From: an uncultured Steroidobacter sp.
Lineage (GTDB): Bacteria; Pseudomonadota; Gammaproteobacteria; Steroidobacterales; Steroidobacteraceae
NCBI GenBank assembly: GCA_946478975.1
Contig: CAMLEO010000086.1
Coordinates: forward strand, 1-24,079
Length of the DNA stretch: 24,079 bases
Direction of reading: 5' to 3'
The translations under genes were made by a program, and so were the position numbers. Below the pieces are notes generated by a model, which saw only the letters and a list, made by a program, of their open reading frames with translations, had not been told where the DNA came from and made no database searches. Shown piece after piece: positions 16,116 to 23,070 of this stretch (positions are counted from its first letter, which is position 1; every line of letters starts with the position of its first letter).

Positions 16116-16120
16116 AAAGG
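16116..16120 (+). promoter_or_regulatory. Ribosome binding site (AAAGG) fixing the thioredoxin start
   Basis: AAAGG ends 8 bases before ATG 16129 and selects that start over the in-frame upstream ATG/GTG-type codons from 16090, which would put charged residues before the signal peptide. Confidence 0.65.
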
Positions 16121-16128
16121 TCGTACTC

Positions 16129-16623
16129 ATGTCGTTAGGCAAATGGATTCGCGTCGCGGGCTTGTGTGGCGCGTTGGTTGTTTCGTCCGTAGTCGGCGCG
16201 AGCGCCTCGATGGCTCCGCCGTTCTCTTTGCCGTCGCGCGCCGGCGACACAGTGTCGCTGGACCAGCTCAAGGGCAAAGTGGTGATGTTGAATTTCTGGG
16301 CCAGCTGGTGCGGCCCCTGCCGGACCGAGATGCCGCTTCTGGAGCAAATGCACAAGCGCTACAGTTCGCTCGGTTTCACGCTGGTCGGCGTGAACGTCGA
16401 AGCAAACACCGCCGATGCAGAGCGCTGGCTGAAGGAAACGCCGGTGTCGTTCCCGGTGCTGTTCGATCGCGACAGCAAAGTCAGCAAGCTGTACGACGTG
16501 AGCGCGATGCCGAGCACGGTGTTCATCGATCGCAAAGGCAACATCCGTTACCTGCACAAGGGCTACAAGGCCGGCGACGAAAGCGAATATCTGAATCAGA
16601 TCCGCGCACTGCTGAAAGAGTGA
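16129..16623 (+). CDS. TlpA/ResA-type thioredoxin-like protein
   Basis: The product has 164 residues: a signal peptide (about 1-27, ASAS) and a TlpA-like thioredoxin fold. The active site is WASWCGPC (Cys61, Cys64), and the cis-proline is Pro128 in AMPST. The DxDSKVSKLYDV segment is typical of the TlpA/ResA/CcmG group, which reduces disulfides in the periplasm and often keeps apocytochrome c cysteines reduced for heme attachment. Its place among genes encoding five CxxCH motifs and a Cys-ending lipoprotein fits a thiol-servicing role for this locus. It lies 49 bases after the lipobarrel gene, with its own good ribosome site, and 10 bases before the DUF4266 gene. Confidence 0.9.
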   Translation: MSLGKWIRVAGLCGALVVSSVVGASASMAPPFSLPSRAGDTVSLDQLKGKVVMLNFWASWCGPCRTEMPLLEQMHKRYSSLGFTLVGVNVEANTADAERWLKETPVSFPVLFDRDSKVSKLYDVSAMPSTVFIDRKGNIRYLHKGYKAGDESEYLNQIRALLKE

Positions 16624-16625
16624 GG
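16622..16625 (+). promoter_or_regulatory. Ribosome binding site (GAGG) supporting a GTG start
   Basis: GAGG overlaps the thioredoxin stop codon and ends 8 bases before GTG 16634. No ATG is placed to give a complete signal sequence, so the GTG start of the DUF4266 gene is well supported. Confidence 0.6.
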
Positions 16626-16633
16626 TTGCGTCA

Positions 16634-16882
16634 GTGATTCATCCCAGGATTCTGGATCTTGCGGCCAAGGCGGGCATCGCCCTGGCCCTGGCGGCTTCGT
16701 TGAGTGCCTGCGGCAACATCGAGCCGTGGGTCAAACCATACGAGCGCCAGCAGCTGGCCGATCCCATCATGGACGCGAATCCGAATCCTGTGTCCGCCGC
16801 GTATATGGATCACGTGTTCGAAGCCCGCGAAGGCGCGCGCGGCGCACTTGGTGGCGGCGGCGGCGGATGCGGTTGTAACTGA
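16634..16882 (+). CDS. DUF4266 lipoprotein with C-terminal GGGGGGCGCN
   Basis: A small protein of 82 residues with a GTG start. It has a lipoprotein signal with lipobox LSAC (Cys26, followed by Gly), then WVKPYERQQLADPIM (31-45), HVFEAREGARG (60-70) and a striking tail of six glycines followed by CGCN at the very end (Cys79 and Cys81). This is the DUF4266 pattern. In many genomes DUF4266 genes sit with DUF3570, thioredoxin-like and ApbE (FAD:protein FMN transferase) genes; here the first two are present and ApbE is not. The function is unknown. The glycine arm carrying two C-terminal cysteines could bind metal, carry a modification, or be a thiol substrate of the neighbouring TlpA protein. 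It lies 8 bases before the DUF3570 gene. Confidence 0.9.
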   Translation: MIHPRILDLAAKAGIALALAASLSACGNIEPWVKPYERQQLADPIMDANPNPVSAAYMDHVFEAREGARGALGGGGGGCGCN

Positions 16883-16890
16883 GATCTCGC

Positions 16891-18084
16891 ATGACCTTCG
16901 CTGCTTTCAAGTCCTGTTTCATTCGCATCGTCGCGGCCGCGGCGGTGTTGAGTCCCTTGTATATGCCGGGGGCCGCTTCGGCAGGCGTGCTGCCGGACGA
17001 TCGCGCCGACGCGCTGTACCACCGTTACGAAGGCGGCGGCGTCACCATTCAAGGCCCCTCGATCCTGGTGCGCAAGAAGATGGCGGAGAAGTACGCCGTC
17101 ACCGCCAACTACTACCAGGACATGATCACCAGCGCGTCCATCGACGTGCAGGTCAGCGGCGCGAGCCAGTACAAGGAAGAGCGCACTCAATACAGCCTCG
17201 GCCTGGAGTACCTGCGAGGCAAGACGACTTATAACCTCGACTACGTCAACAGCTCGGAAAACGATTACGACGCCCAGACCACCAGCTTCGGCATCAGCCA
17301 GGATCTGTTCGGCGACCTGACCACGATCAGCATGGGCTTTTCGCGCGGCTCCGATACAGTCGGCAACTCCACCGATCGAACCTTCAAGCGCGACATCGAT
17401 CGCTGGAGCTACCGCGTCGGCGTGTCGCAGATTCTCACCAAGTCGCTGATCACCTCGCTGAACCTGGAAGTGATCACCGACGAAGGCTTCCTGAACAATC
17501 CTTATCGTTCCTATCGCTTCGTCAATCCGGCCAATCCTCAGCTGTTCGTGCTGGCGCAGGAGATCTATCCGCGCACGCGCACCAGCAATGCGGTGGCGCT
17601 GAATGGACGTTACTTCCTGCCCTACCGTGCGGCCGTGTACGGCGGCTATCGTTTCTTCACCGATACGTGGGGCATTCGCGCCGATACGTTCGAGCTGGGT
17701 TACATCCAGCCGTTCGGGCCGCAATGGACGTTCGAAACGCGCGTGCGCTACTACCAGCAGAACAACGCCGATTTCTATTCCGATCTGTTCCAGCGGCAGA
17801 ATCAGCAGAACTTCCTGGCGCGAGACAAAGAGCTGTCGACCTTCAACAGCATGGCGTTCCGTGTCGGCGCGAGTTACGAGCTGGGCCAGCTCGGCTTGCG
17901 CTTCATCAAGAAAGCGACGGTGAACTTGTTCTACGATCGCATCGAATTCTCGTACGACGACTTCCGCGACGCGCGGGTGTCGATGCTGCCGACCACCGAT
18001 CCGAACTTCCGTCCCGCCGGCTCCGAGCCGTTGTATGAGTTCGGCGCGAACGTGATTCAGCTGTTCTTCTCCGGCTGGTTCTGA
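16891..18084 (+). CDS. DUF3570 outer-membrane barrel protein
   Basis: The product has 397 residues: a signal peptide (about 1-31, GAASA) and a mature chain starting GVLPDDRADALYHRYEGGGVTIQGPS, a typical opening of the DUF3570 family. The rest is alternating strand-turn sequence with many Tyr/Phe (YAVTANYYQDMITSASIDVQ, YSLGLEYLRGKTTYNLDYVNS, YGGYRFFTDTWGIRADTFELGY), ending FFSGWF as expected of an outer-membrane barrel. The strand content suits a barrel of about 16 strands. The function of the family is unknown, but it accompanies DUF4266 consistently, so the two probably work as a pair, with the small lipoprotein perhaps handled or carried through this barrel (inference). The ATG is 8 bases after the DUF4266 stop, with a GAG ribosome site. 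Confidence 0.9.
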   Translation: MTFAAFKSCFIRIVAAAAVLSPLYMPGAASAGVLPDDRADALYHRYEGGGVTIQGPSILVRKKMAEKYAVTANYYQDMITSASIDVQVSGASQYKEERTQYSLGLEYLRGKTTYNLDYVNSSENDYDAQTTSFGISQDLFGDLTTISMGFSRGSDTVGNSTDRTFKRDIDRWSYRVGVSQILTKSLITSLNLEVITDEGFLNNPYRSYRFVNPANPQLFVLAQEIYPRTRTSNAVALNGRYFLPYRAAVYGGYRFFTDTWGIRADTFELGYIQPFGPQWTFETRVRYYQQNNADFYSDLFQRQNQQNFLARDKELSTFNSMAFRVGASYELGQLGLRFIKKATVNLFYDRIEFSYDDFRDARVSMLPTTDPNFRPAGSEPLYEFGANVIQLFFSGWF

Positions 18085-18093
18085 CGCGAGCTC

Positions 18094-19074
18094 GTGTTCG
18101 CGACTCGCGCTCGCCGCGTTGGTGCTCTTGGCGCCCTGCTGGTTGCAACGGGCGGCGCCGCTGACGCCGAGCCCTTCGCCGTCAGGGATCAGAATCCTTT
18201 CCTGGCCGGCTTCGGCCTGCCTTCGGCCATGCCGGCGCGCATTGCCAGCGACGATCGCAGCTGGAGCGGCGGACTGGATGTTTCCTGGGGCAGCACCGCG
18301 CTGGTCCAGCAAAGCGCCTCGGAATCTCTCGTCGTCGATGCCGAGACGCGCGAAGCTCGCCTGACTCTGCAAAAGCCGCTCTCCGATCGCCTCGCTTTGC
18401 AACTGCAGCTGCCCTACCGCTACACCGGCGCCGGCACTCTCGACAGCTTCATCGACAGCTGGCACGACACGTTCGGGCTGCCGGACGGCGCGAGATCGCA
18501 GCTGCCGTCCGACGCCATCAATATCACTTACGCCCGCAATCGATCGCAGCGGATCAGCTTCACCTCGTCCGCAGCCGGCCTTGCGGATATGCAAGCTGCG
18601 CTTGGATATAAAGTGGCCGCGTCGGAAGATTCGGCGTTGTCCGCCTGGCTCGGCGTGAAGCTGCCGACCGGCGATGCCGACGAGTTCACCGGCAGCGGCG
18701 CGACCGATGTTTCTTTTACTCTGGCCGGCGACCACCGCTTCGATGGCAACTGGTCCGTGTTCGGCCAGGCCGCCGTAACTTGGCTCGGCGAAGGCGATCT
18801 CCTCCCCGACCAGCAAAAGAGCGTCGTGTGGAGCGGCATGGCCGGCCTGAGCGGCCGCGTGTGGCGCGGCCTTTCTCTCAAAGCGCAGATCGATGCGCAC
18901 ACCGCCGCGTTCGACAGCGACCTGGATTTTCTCAGCGAAGCTATCGTACTCACGGTCGGCGGCGACTATCGCTTCGCTTCCGGCTGGCTGCTCAACATCG
19001 GCGTCAGCGAAGACATCGCCGTCGAACATTCCCCCGACGTGGTGTTTCTGTTCGGCATGAAGCGCGGCTGGTAA
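18094..19074 (+). CDS. DUF3187-family outer-membrane barrel protein
   Basis: The product has 326 residues, with a GTG start 9 bases after the DUF3570 stop and only a weak ribosome site, so coupling to the gene upstream is likely. A signal peptide (about 1-25, GGAADA) precedes EPFAVRDQNPFLAGFGLP, the usual opening of DUF3187. The body has the family's repeated strand pattern (LALQLQLPYRYTGAGTLDSFIDSWHDTFGLPDGAR, SAWLGVKLPTGDADEFTGSG, FGMKRGW at the end). The function of DUF3187 is not known. It is the last gene of the plus-strand operon. A weak hairpin (GGCGC/GCGCC, 19085-19100) follows, but without a T-run. Confidence 0.85.
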   Translation: MFATRARRVGALGALLVATGGAADAEPFAVRDQNPFLAGFGLPSAMPARIASDDRSWSGGLDVSWGSTALVQQSASESLVVDAETREARLTLQKPLSDRLALQLQLPYRYTGAGTLDSFIDSWHDTFGLPDGARSQLPSDAINITYARNRSQRISFTSSAAGLADMQAALGYKVAASEDSALSAWLGVKLPTGDADEFTGSGATDVSFTLAGDHRFDGNWSVFGQAAVTWLGEGDLLPDQQKSVVWSGMAGLSGRVWRGLSLKAQIDAHTAAFDSDLDFLSEAIVLTVGGDYRFASGWLLNIGVSEDIAVEHSPDVVFLFGMKRGW

Positions 19075-19153
19075 CCGTGTTCGAGGCGCCGTAGAGCGCC
19101 GATTGATACGTCCGACGTTTTGGACGAATGAGCATGTGATATCGACGATCGGT

Positions 19154-19220
19154 CATGGTCAGGATGCAGGGCATCAGTCAAATATCCCTCCTGCATTTAT
19201 GTTCCATGAGCCCGACCATG
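19154..19220. repeat. Nested inverted repeats upstream of the AraC gene
   Basis: The outer arms CATGGTC (19154-19160) and GACCATG (19214-19220) enclose the inner arms ATGCAGG (19164-19170) and CCTGCAT (19190-19196). Both pairs are perfect over 7 bases. This could be an autoregulatory site or chance. Confidence 0.4.
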
Positions 19221-19245
19221 CTGCCAAAAACACCGCAAATCGTGA

Positions 19246-19292
19246 CCGCCATGGATGGCGGAAATGCCGGCAATGCAGGGAGCAATTGCCGG
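19246..19292. repeat. Two compact inverted repeats just before the AraC start
   Basis: The first is CCGCCAT-GG-ATGGCGG (19246-19261), a 7-bp dyad with a 2-base centre. The second is CCGGCAAT (19267-19274) with ATTGCCGG (19285-19292), a perfect 8-bp dyad around a 10-base spacer containing AGGGAG. The second ends 14 bases before ATG 19307 and could fold in the mRNA over the start region. Confidence 0.45.
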
Positions 19293-19306
19293 CTGTCGTC
19301 GCCACG

Positions 19307-20317
19307 ATGAGCGTCGCCCGCACCTTTCGTCCCGACATCGATCCCGCCGACCCGTTGAGTGAGATTCTGCAGGACCTGCGGCTGGCCAAAGCCGACTACG
19401 GCCGCAGCGAGTTCACCGCGCCCTGGGGCCTGCATGTGCCTCACAAGGACGGCGTGCGCTTTCATTTCATCGTCGAAGGCGGCGTCATCTTGTGGCAGGA
19501 CAAGCACGAGCCGATTCGACTCAACCCCGGCGACGTGGTGTTGTTACCTCACGGTACTGCACACGTGATGGCCGATGACGAGCGCACGCGCATCGATCCG
19601 ATGGAATCCATCCAGACCGAGCTCATCGGCGATGCTGTCTATCACCTCTCCGGCGGCGGCGGCGGCAAGCGCACGCTGCTCGTGTGCTGCACGATTCGTT
19701 TCGAAGGCCCGACGGCGCATCCATTGCTCGAACTGCTGCCCGATTGTTTGGTGGTGCGCAAGGCGGAGCAATCCGACTCGCTGCCGACGCTGCTCGACAT
19801 CATGGCGCGCGAAGTTTCCAAAACTCGCATCGGCACCGCGACGGTGATGGCGCGGCTCGCGGATGTCGTCGTCACATTGATCATTCGCGCCTGGATCGAA
19901 ACGCGCCGCTCCGACCTGCGAGGCTGGCTAGCCGGCGTGCGCGATCCAAACATCGGCCTGGCGCTGGCGCAGATCCATCGCAAGCCCGGTCATCCGTGGA
20001 CGGTGGAAAGTCTGGCGAGCGCCGCCGGCATGTCACGCTCTTTGTTTGCCGAACGCTTCACCGCACTGATGGGACAAACACCGGCGCGCTATCTGCTCCA
20101 GTGGCGCATTCGCCTGGCGACGATGTGGATCGAATCGCAGCGAATGACGGTCTCGGAAGCGGCAGGAAGATTGGGCTACGCGTCCGACGCGGCGTTCAGC
20201 CGGGCATTCAAACGAGTGGTGGGCGCGCCGCCCAGCGATGTGAGAAAACGCCGTGCGCGAAATCTTCAGCGTTCGAGGGCTTCGCAGGCCGCTTTGAGAA
20301 CGAACAATCGCGCCTGA
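19307..20317 (+). CDS. AraC-family transcriptional regulator with Cupin_6 N-domain
   Basis: The product has 336 residues from ATG 19307. The N-terminal cupin-like ligand domain opens with DPLSEILQDLRL and contains RFHFIVEGG, LNPGDVVLLPHGTAHVM and a GGGGGK loop, as in the Cupin_6 subgroup of AraC proteins. The C-terminal two-helix-turn-helix DNA-binding domain covers about 220-320: PWTVESLASAAGMSRSLFAERF (HTH1, from 230) and MTVSEAAGRLGYASDAAFSRAFKR (HTH2, from about 280). The ligand is unknown. The start is uncertain: the frame is open from 19103, and the position chosen fits the family's usual N-terminus but has no clear ribosome site. It might control the upstream redox operons or itself. 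Its last 52 bases overlap the end of the convergent PPK2 gene. Confidence 0.85.
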   Translation: MSVARTFRPDIDPADPLSEILQDLRLAKADYGRSEFTAPWGLHVPHKDGVRFHFIVEGGVILWQDKHEPIRLNPGDVVLLPHGTAHVMADDERTRIDPMESIQTELIGDAVYHLSGGGGGKRTLLVCCTIRFEGPTAHPLLELLPDCLVVRKAEQSDSLPTLLDIMAREVSKTRIGTATVMARLADVVVTLIIRAWIETRRSDLRGWLAGVRDPNIGLALAQIHRKPGHPWTVESLASAAGMSRSLFAERFTALMGQTPARYLLQWRIRLATMWIESQRMTVSEAAGRLGYASDAAFSRAFKRVVGAPPSDVRKRRARNLQRSRASQAALRTNNRA

Positions 20318-21708
20318 CGCTTGTCGTCCGCCGGCACCACCGTCCATTTCGCGTCGTCGCTGTCGGTGCGGCGGATCATCTCAGCCGCCGCGCACTGATA
20401 CGCGTCGTAGTAGCGACGATTCGCCCAGTCCTCACGATCGACCTTGAAACGCTTCAACGGATCTTCGTCGCGAGCCTGGAAGCGTCGCAGCTGTTCTTCC
20501 TTGCTGACCGCCATCCAGAACTTCGCGACTCGCAGCCCATGCTCGGTGAGCTGCCGTTCGAACTCGACGATCTCCGCGTACGCACGCTGCCAGTCCACTT
20601 CAGCAGTGAGCCCGCGCACGCGCTCCACCAGCACGCGGCCGTACCAGGTGCGATCGAAAATCGCGATCGAACCGCGCTCCGGCACATTGCGCCAGAAGCG
20701 CCACAAGTAGGGATATAACAGCTCATCGGGAGTGGGCGCCGATACCGGCACGACCTGGTACTGTCGGGCATCGAGCGCGTGAGTGATGCGGCGAATCGCA
20801 CCGCCCTTGCCCGCTGCATCCATGCCTTCGAAGGCCAGCACCAGTCCTTGTTTGCTAAAGCGACTCTTGCGCACCAGCCGTGCGAAGCGCCCCTGCCACG
20901 TTTCCAGCTGGCGCTCGTATTCGTCTTCGTCGAGCGGGTGCTCGGGCTGCTCGACTTTGAGCATCGGCAGTTTCTTCGGCGTTTCTTCCGGCCACTGGGT
21001 GGGTTTCGGAACGGGTTGCGCGAGCCCCGCACGAATCTCGTCACGCAAGATCCTGCCGACGGTGAGCAACCGATACTCTTCATCGGTACCGTCGATCGAG
21101 TGCCACGGCGCGGCCTCGTGATCCGTCGCTTTCATGCATGCGCGCATGCCTCGCTGCACGGCTCGAAAATGTTTTGCCTGCCAGCGATCTTCCTTGGTCA
21201 CGCGCCAGCGGGTCAGCTTGTTTGCTCGCAGTCGGGCAAGGCGGTGGGCTTGAGTTTTCTCATCCGTGTACAGATGAATCTTCACCACGCGCACGCGGTC
21301 TCGCACCAGCATCTGCTCCAGCTGCAGGATTCTTTGCGCCGTGCGCTTGTCATGCCCGGCATCGGCGTCGTGCGTCGTTTGATGCAAATGGTCGCTGTAC
21401 CAGCCGGCGAAAAAGAACGTCATCCGCCCGCGCGCGGGCAGCTTCTGCCAATAGCGCCACAGCGTCGGCCGTCGCTTGTCTTCGTGATCCGAAGGCCCGA
21501 GCGCATGCACCGAAATGTGCTTGGGATCGAGCCATTCGAGGAATTCGTTGACGGTCTCGCTGCGGCCCGCGGCCGGCGTGCCGATGATGATGACCGCAAC
21601 GGCGCAGGATTTATCGGTGTGCAGCTTCAGCTGCAGGTCCAGCAACTCGTCACGCAGCGCCGGCAGGTCGCGCTTGAATTTCTCTTTGCTGACGCGCGGC
21701 GCTGCCAT
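20266..21708 (-). CDS. pap: Tandem-domain PPK2, polyphosphate:AMP phosphotransferase type
   Basis: The product has 480 residues made of two PPK2 domains, the arrangement of class II PPK2 (Pap), which phosphorylates AMP to ADP with polyphosphate. The C-terminal domain (about 255-480) has an intact Walker A GMDAAGKGG (295-303) and the Walker B/lid FDRTWYGR (351-358), and is the catalytic half. The N-terminal domain (about 8-235) has a degenerate loop GTPAAGRSE (43-51) and FFFAGWYSD (98-106), as expected of the non-catalytic copy. AAGG ends 8 bases before ATG 21708, inside the tail of the agmatine deiminase gene, and only 3 bases separate that gene's stop from this start. It is the last gene of the glnE operon. 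Its 3' end overlaps the AraC gene. Confidence 0.9.
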   Translation of the reverse strand: MAAPRVSKEKFKRDLPALRDELLDLQLKLHTDKSCAVAVIIIGTPAAGRSETVNEFLEWLDPKHISVHALGPSDHEDKRRPTLWRYWQKLPARGRMTFFFAGWYSDHLHQTTHDADAGHDKRTAQRILQLEQMLVRDRVRVVKIHLYTDEKTQAHRLARLRANKLTRWRVTKEDRWQAKHFRAVQRGMRACMKATDHEAAPWHSIDGTDEEYRLLTVGRILRDEIRAGLAQPVPKPTQWPEETPKKLPMLKVEQPEHPLDEDEYERQLETWQGRFARLVRKSRFSKQGLVLAFEGMDAAGKGGAIRRITHALDARQYQVVPVSAPTPDELLYPYLWRFWRNVPERGSIAIFDRTWYGRVLVERVRGLTAEVDWQRAYAEIVEFERQLTEHGLRVAKFWMAVSKEEQLRRFQARDEDPLKRFKVDREDWANRRYYDAYQCAAAEMIRRTDSDDAKWTVVPADDKRQARLFVLKAACEALER

Positions 21709-21711
21709 CGA

Positions 21712-22830
21712 TCAAGCCTTGCGTTTCGCCGGCGGCTTGCGTGCTGGCACTTGCTGGGTGATGCAATGAATGTTGCCGCCGCCGAGCAGGATCTCCCGCG
21801 CCTGCACGCCGATGATGCGTCGGTCCGGAAAGATCTTTTGCAACGCCTTGGTCGCGGCGCCATCGCGCTTCGGATCCAGCAGCGGCATCACGATCGTCGA
21901 GTTGCCCATATAGAAATTGACGTACGAGCCGGCCAATCGTTCGCCCGGCTTGCGCGACGCGCCGCCCTCGGCGACATCCACATCCAACGATTCATCGCGC
22001 GTGCGCTTCAACGGACCCGGCTGCTGCAGCTTGTGAACTTTGAAGCGCCGGCCCTGCGCATCGCGCGCTTCCATCAAACGTTCGTAAGCGTCTTGGGAGA
22101 CCTTGTACTGCGGATCTTTCTTGTCGTCGGTCCAGGTGAGGATCACTTCGCCGGGACGCGCGAAACAACACAAGTTATCGACGTGGCCGGTGGTCTCGTC
22201 ATCGACGACGCCTTTGCCCAGCCACACGACGCTGGTGACGCCCAGGTATTCGTGCAACAGGATTTCGAGCTGGCCTTTGTCGAGGTGCGGATTGCGGTTC
22301 GGGCTGAGCAGACATTCCTCGGTCGTGATCAGCGTGCCCTCGCCGTCGACATGAATTGCGCCGCCTTCCAAAACAAACGGCGCGCGATAGCGATCGCAAC
22401 CTTCGATTTCGAGCACCTTGCGTGCGACCAGGTCGTCCTGGTCCCAAGGGAAATATAAACCGCCGTTGATGCCGCCCCAGGCGTTGAACACCCAATCGAC
22501 TCCGCGCAGCTCGCCTCGTCGATTCACGACAAACGTCGGCCCGACATCGCGCATCCACGCATCGTCGCTCGACATCTCCACGACGCGCACGGCATCCGGA
22601 AGCATGGCCCGCGCCTGCGTGAACTGCGCACGTGATGCGCCGACAGTCACCGGCTCGCCAGTGGCGATTGCAGTCGCCACAGCGGCAAAAGCTTTCTGCG
22701 CAGGCTTGGCGCCGAGCCGCCAGTTCGTCGGCCGCTCGGGCCACAGCATCCAACAGCCATCGTGAGCTTCGAACTCACCAGGCATGAGGAACTCGTCACT
22801 GGCCGGCGTGGTGGTTAACGTTTTGGCCAT
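21712..22830 (-). CDS. aguA: Agmatine deiminase
   Basis: The product has 372 residues, the normal length for the family. It hydrolyses agmatine to N-carbamoylputrescine and ammonia on the route from arginine to putrescine. Visible active-site segments are WMRDVGPTF (92-100), the [12 protein letters not shown] stretch (155-166), GHVDN with His217, and the nucleophile Cys356 in GGGNIHC. The C-terminus is a Lys/Arg/Pro-rich tail (KPPAKRKA). ATG 22830 shares its A with the stop of the zinc-ribbon gene (TGATG), so translation is coupled; a GTG codon directly before it is a less likely start. N-carbamoylputrescine amidase (aguB) is usually found near aguA but is not in this window. Confidence 0.93.
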   Translation of the reverse strand: MAKTLTTTPASDEFLMPGEFEAHDGCWMLWPERPTNWRLGAKPAQKAFAAVATAIATGEPVTVGASRAQFTQARAMLPDAVRVVEMSSDDAWMRDVGPTFVVNRRGELRGVDWVFNAWGGINGGLYFPWDQDDLVARKVLEIEGCDRYRAPFVLEGGAIHVDGEGTLITTEECLLSPNRNPHLDKGQLEILLHEYLGVTSVVWLGKGVVDDETTGHVDNLCCFARPGEVILTWTDDKKDPQYKVSQDAYERLMEARDAQGRRFKVHKLQQPGPLKRTRDESLDVDVAEGGASRKPGERLAGSYVNFYMGNSTIVMPLLDPKRDGAATKALQKIFPDRRIIGVQAREILLGGGNIHCITQQVPARKPPAKRKA

Positions 22831-23033
22831 CACCGGCTCAGCGTGTACTCAGCGCTGCAGTACGGGCACTTCGCCCAGCCCGTCTTCTCAATCGGCAGGT
22901 ACACGCGCGGATGCGAGTTCCACAGGTGCATGCCGGGCATGGGGCACGACAGGGGCAGGTCCGCCGCAGTCACCGTGTACTGGTTCTGGGCGTTGGGCTG
23001 AATCAGCTTGGCGGCAGGTTCGGTCGTCGACAT
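22830..23033 (-). CDS. zf-CHCC zinc-ribbon protein (NDUFS6-like, COG4391)
   Basis: A small protein of 67 residues. The conserved part is [17 protein letters not shown] (26-42) and then [13 protein letters not shown], with zinc ligands Cys30, His41, Cys56 and Cys59 in the C-H-C-C pattern of the zf-CHCC family. Eukaryotic relatives form the NDUFS6 accessory subunit of complex I. In proteobacteria the role is unclear, though the gene is often near glnE and ilvE. The frame is open further upstream, but only into the end of glnE. ATG 23033 lies 37 bases after the glnE stop; no strong ribosome site is visible. The stop overlaps the aguA start. Confidence 0.88.
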   Translation of the reverse strand: MSTTEPAAKLIQPNAQNQYTVTAADLPLSCPMPGMHLWNSHPRVYLPIEKTGWAKCPYCSAEYTLSR

Positions 23034-23070
23034 GGCTGCATTACACGGTTGGCTAAACGGAAGACGGCAA

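Larger units (their letters stand above)
19075..19306. other. Intergenic region with several inverted repeats before the AraC gene
   Basis: 232 bases between the DUF3187 stop and the chosen AraC start. The region contains a short hairpin (GGCGC/GCGCC, 19085-19100) and four further inverted repeats, listed next. The AraC reading frame is open through most of it, but the coding-like signal begins only near 19307. No clear promoter was recognised. Confidence 0.5.

Noticed and set aside
16086..16637. Alternative plus-strand frame of 183 codons over the thioredoxin gene
   Set aside because: The other frame has WCGPC, a cis-Pro motif, a signal peptide and a ribosome site; this one has none.
16810..19029. 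Long minus-strand open frame of 739 codons opposite DUF3570 and DUF3187
   Set aside because: It has no recognisable domain or ribosome site and runs antisense to two well-supported genes; it is a GC-driven shadow frame.
19085..19100. Hairpin GGCGC/GCGCC as terminator of the plus-strand operon
   Set aside because: The stem has only 5 bp and no T-run follows on either strand; it could be chance.
20779..22458. Plus-strand open frame of 559 codons opposite PPK2 and agmatine deiminase
   Set aside because: It spans the ends of two certain genes on the other strand and has no recognisable protein feature.
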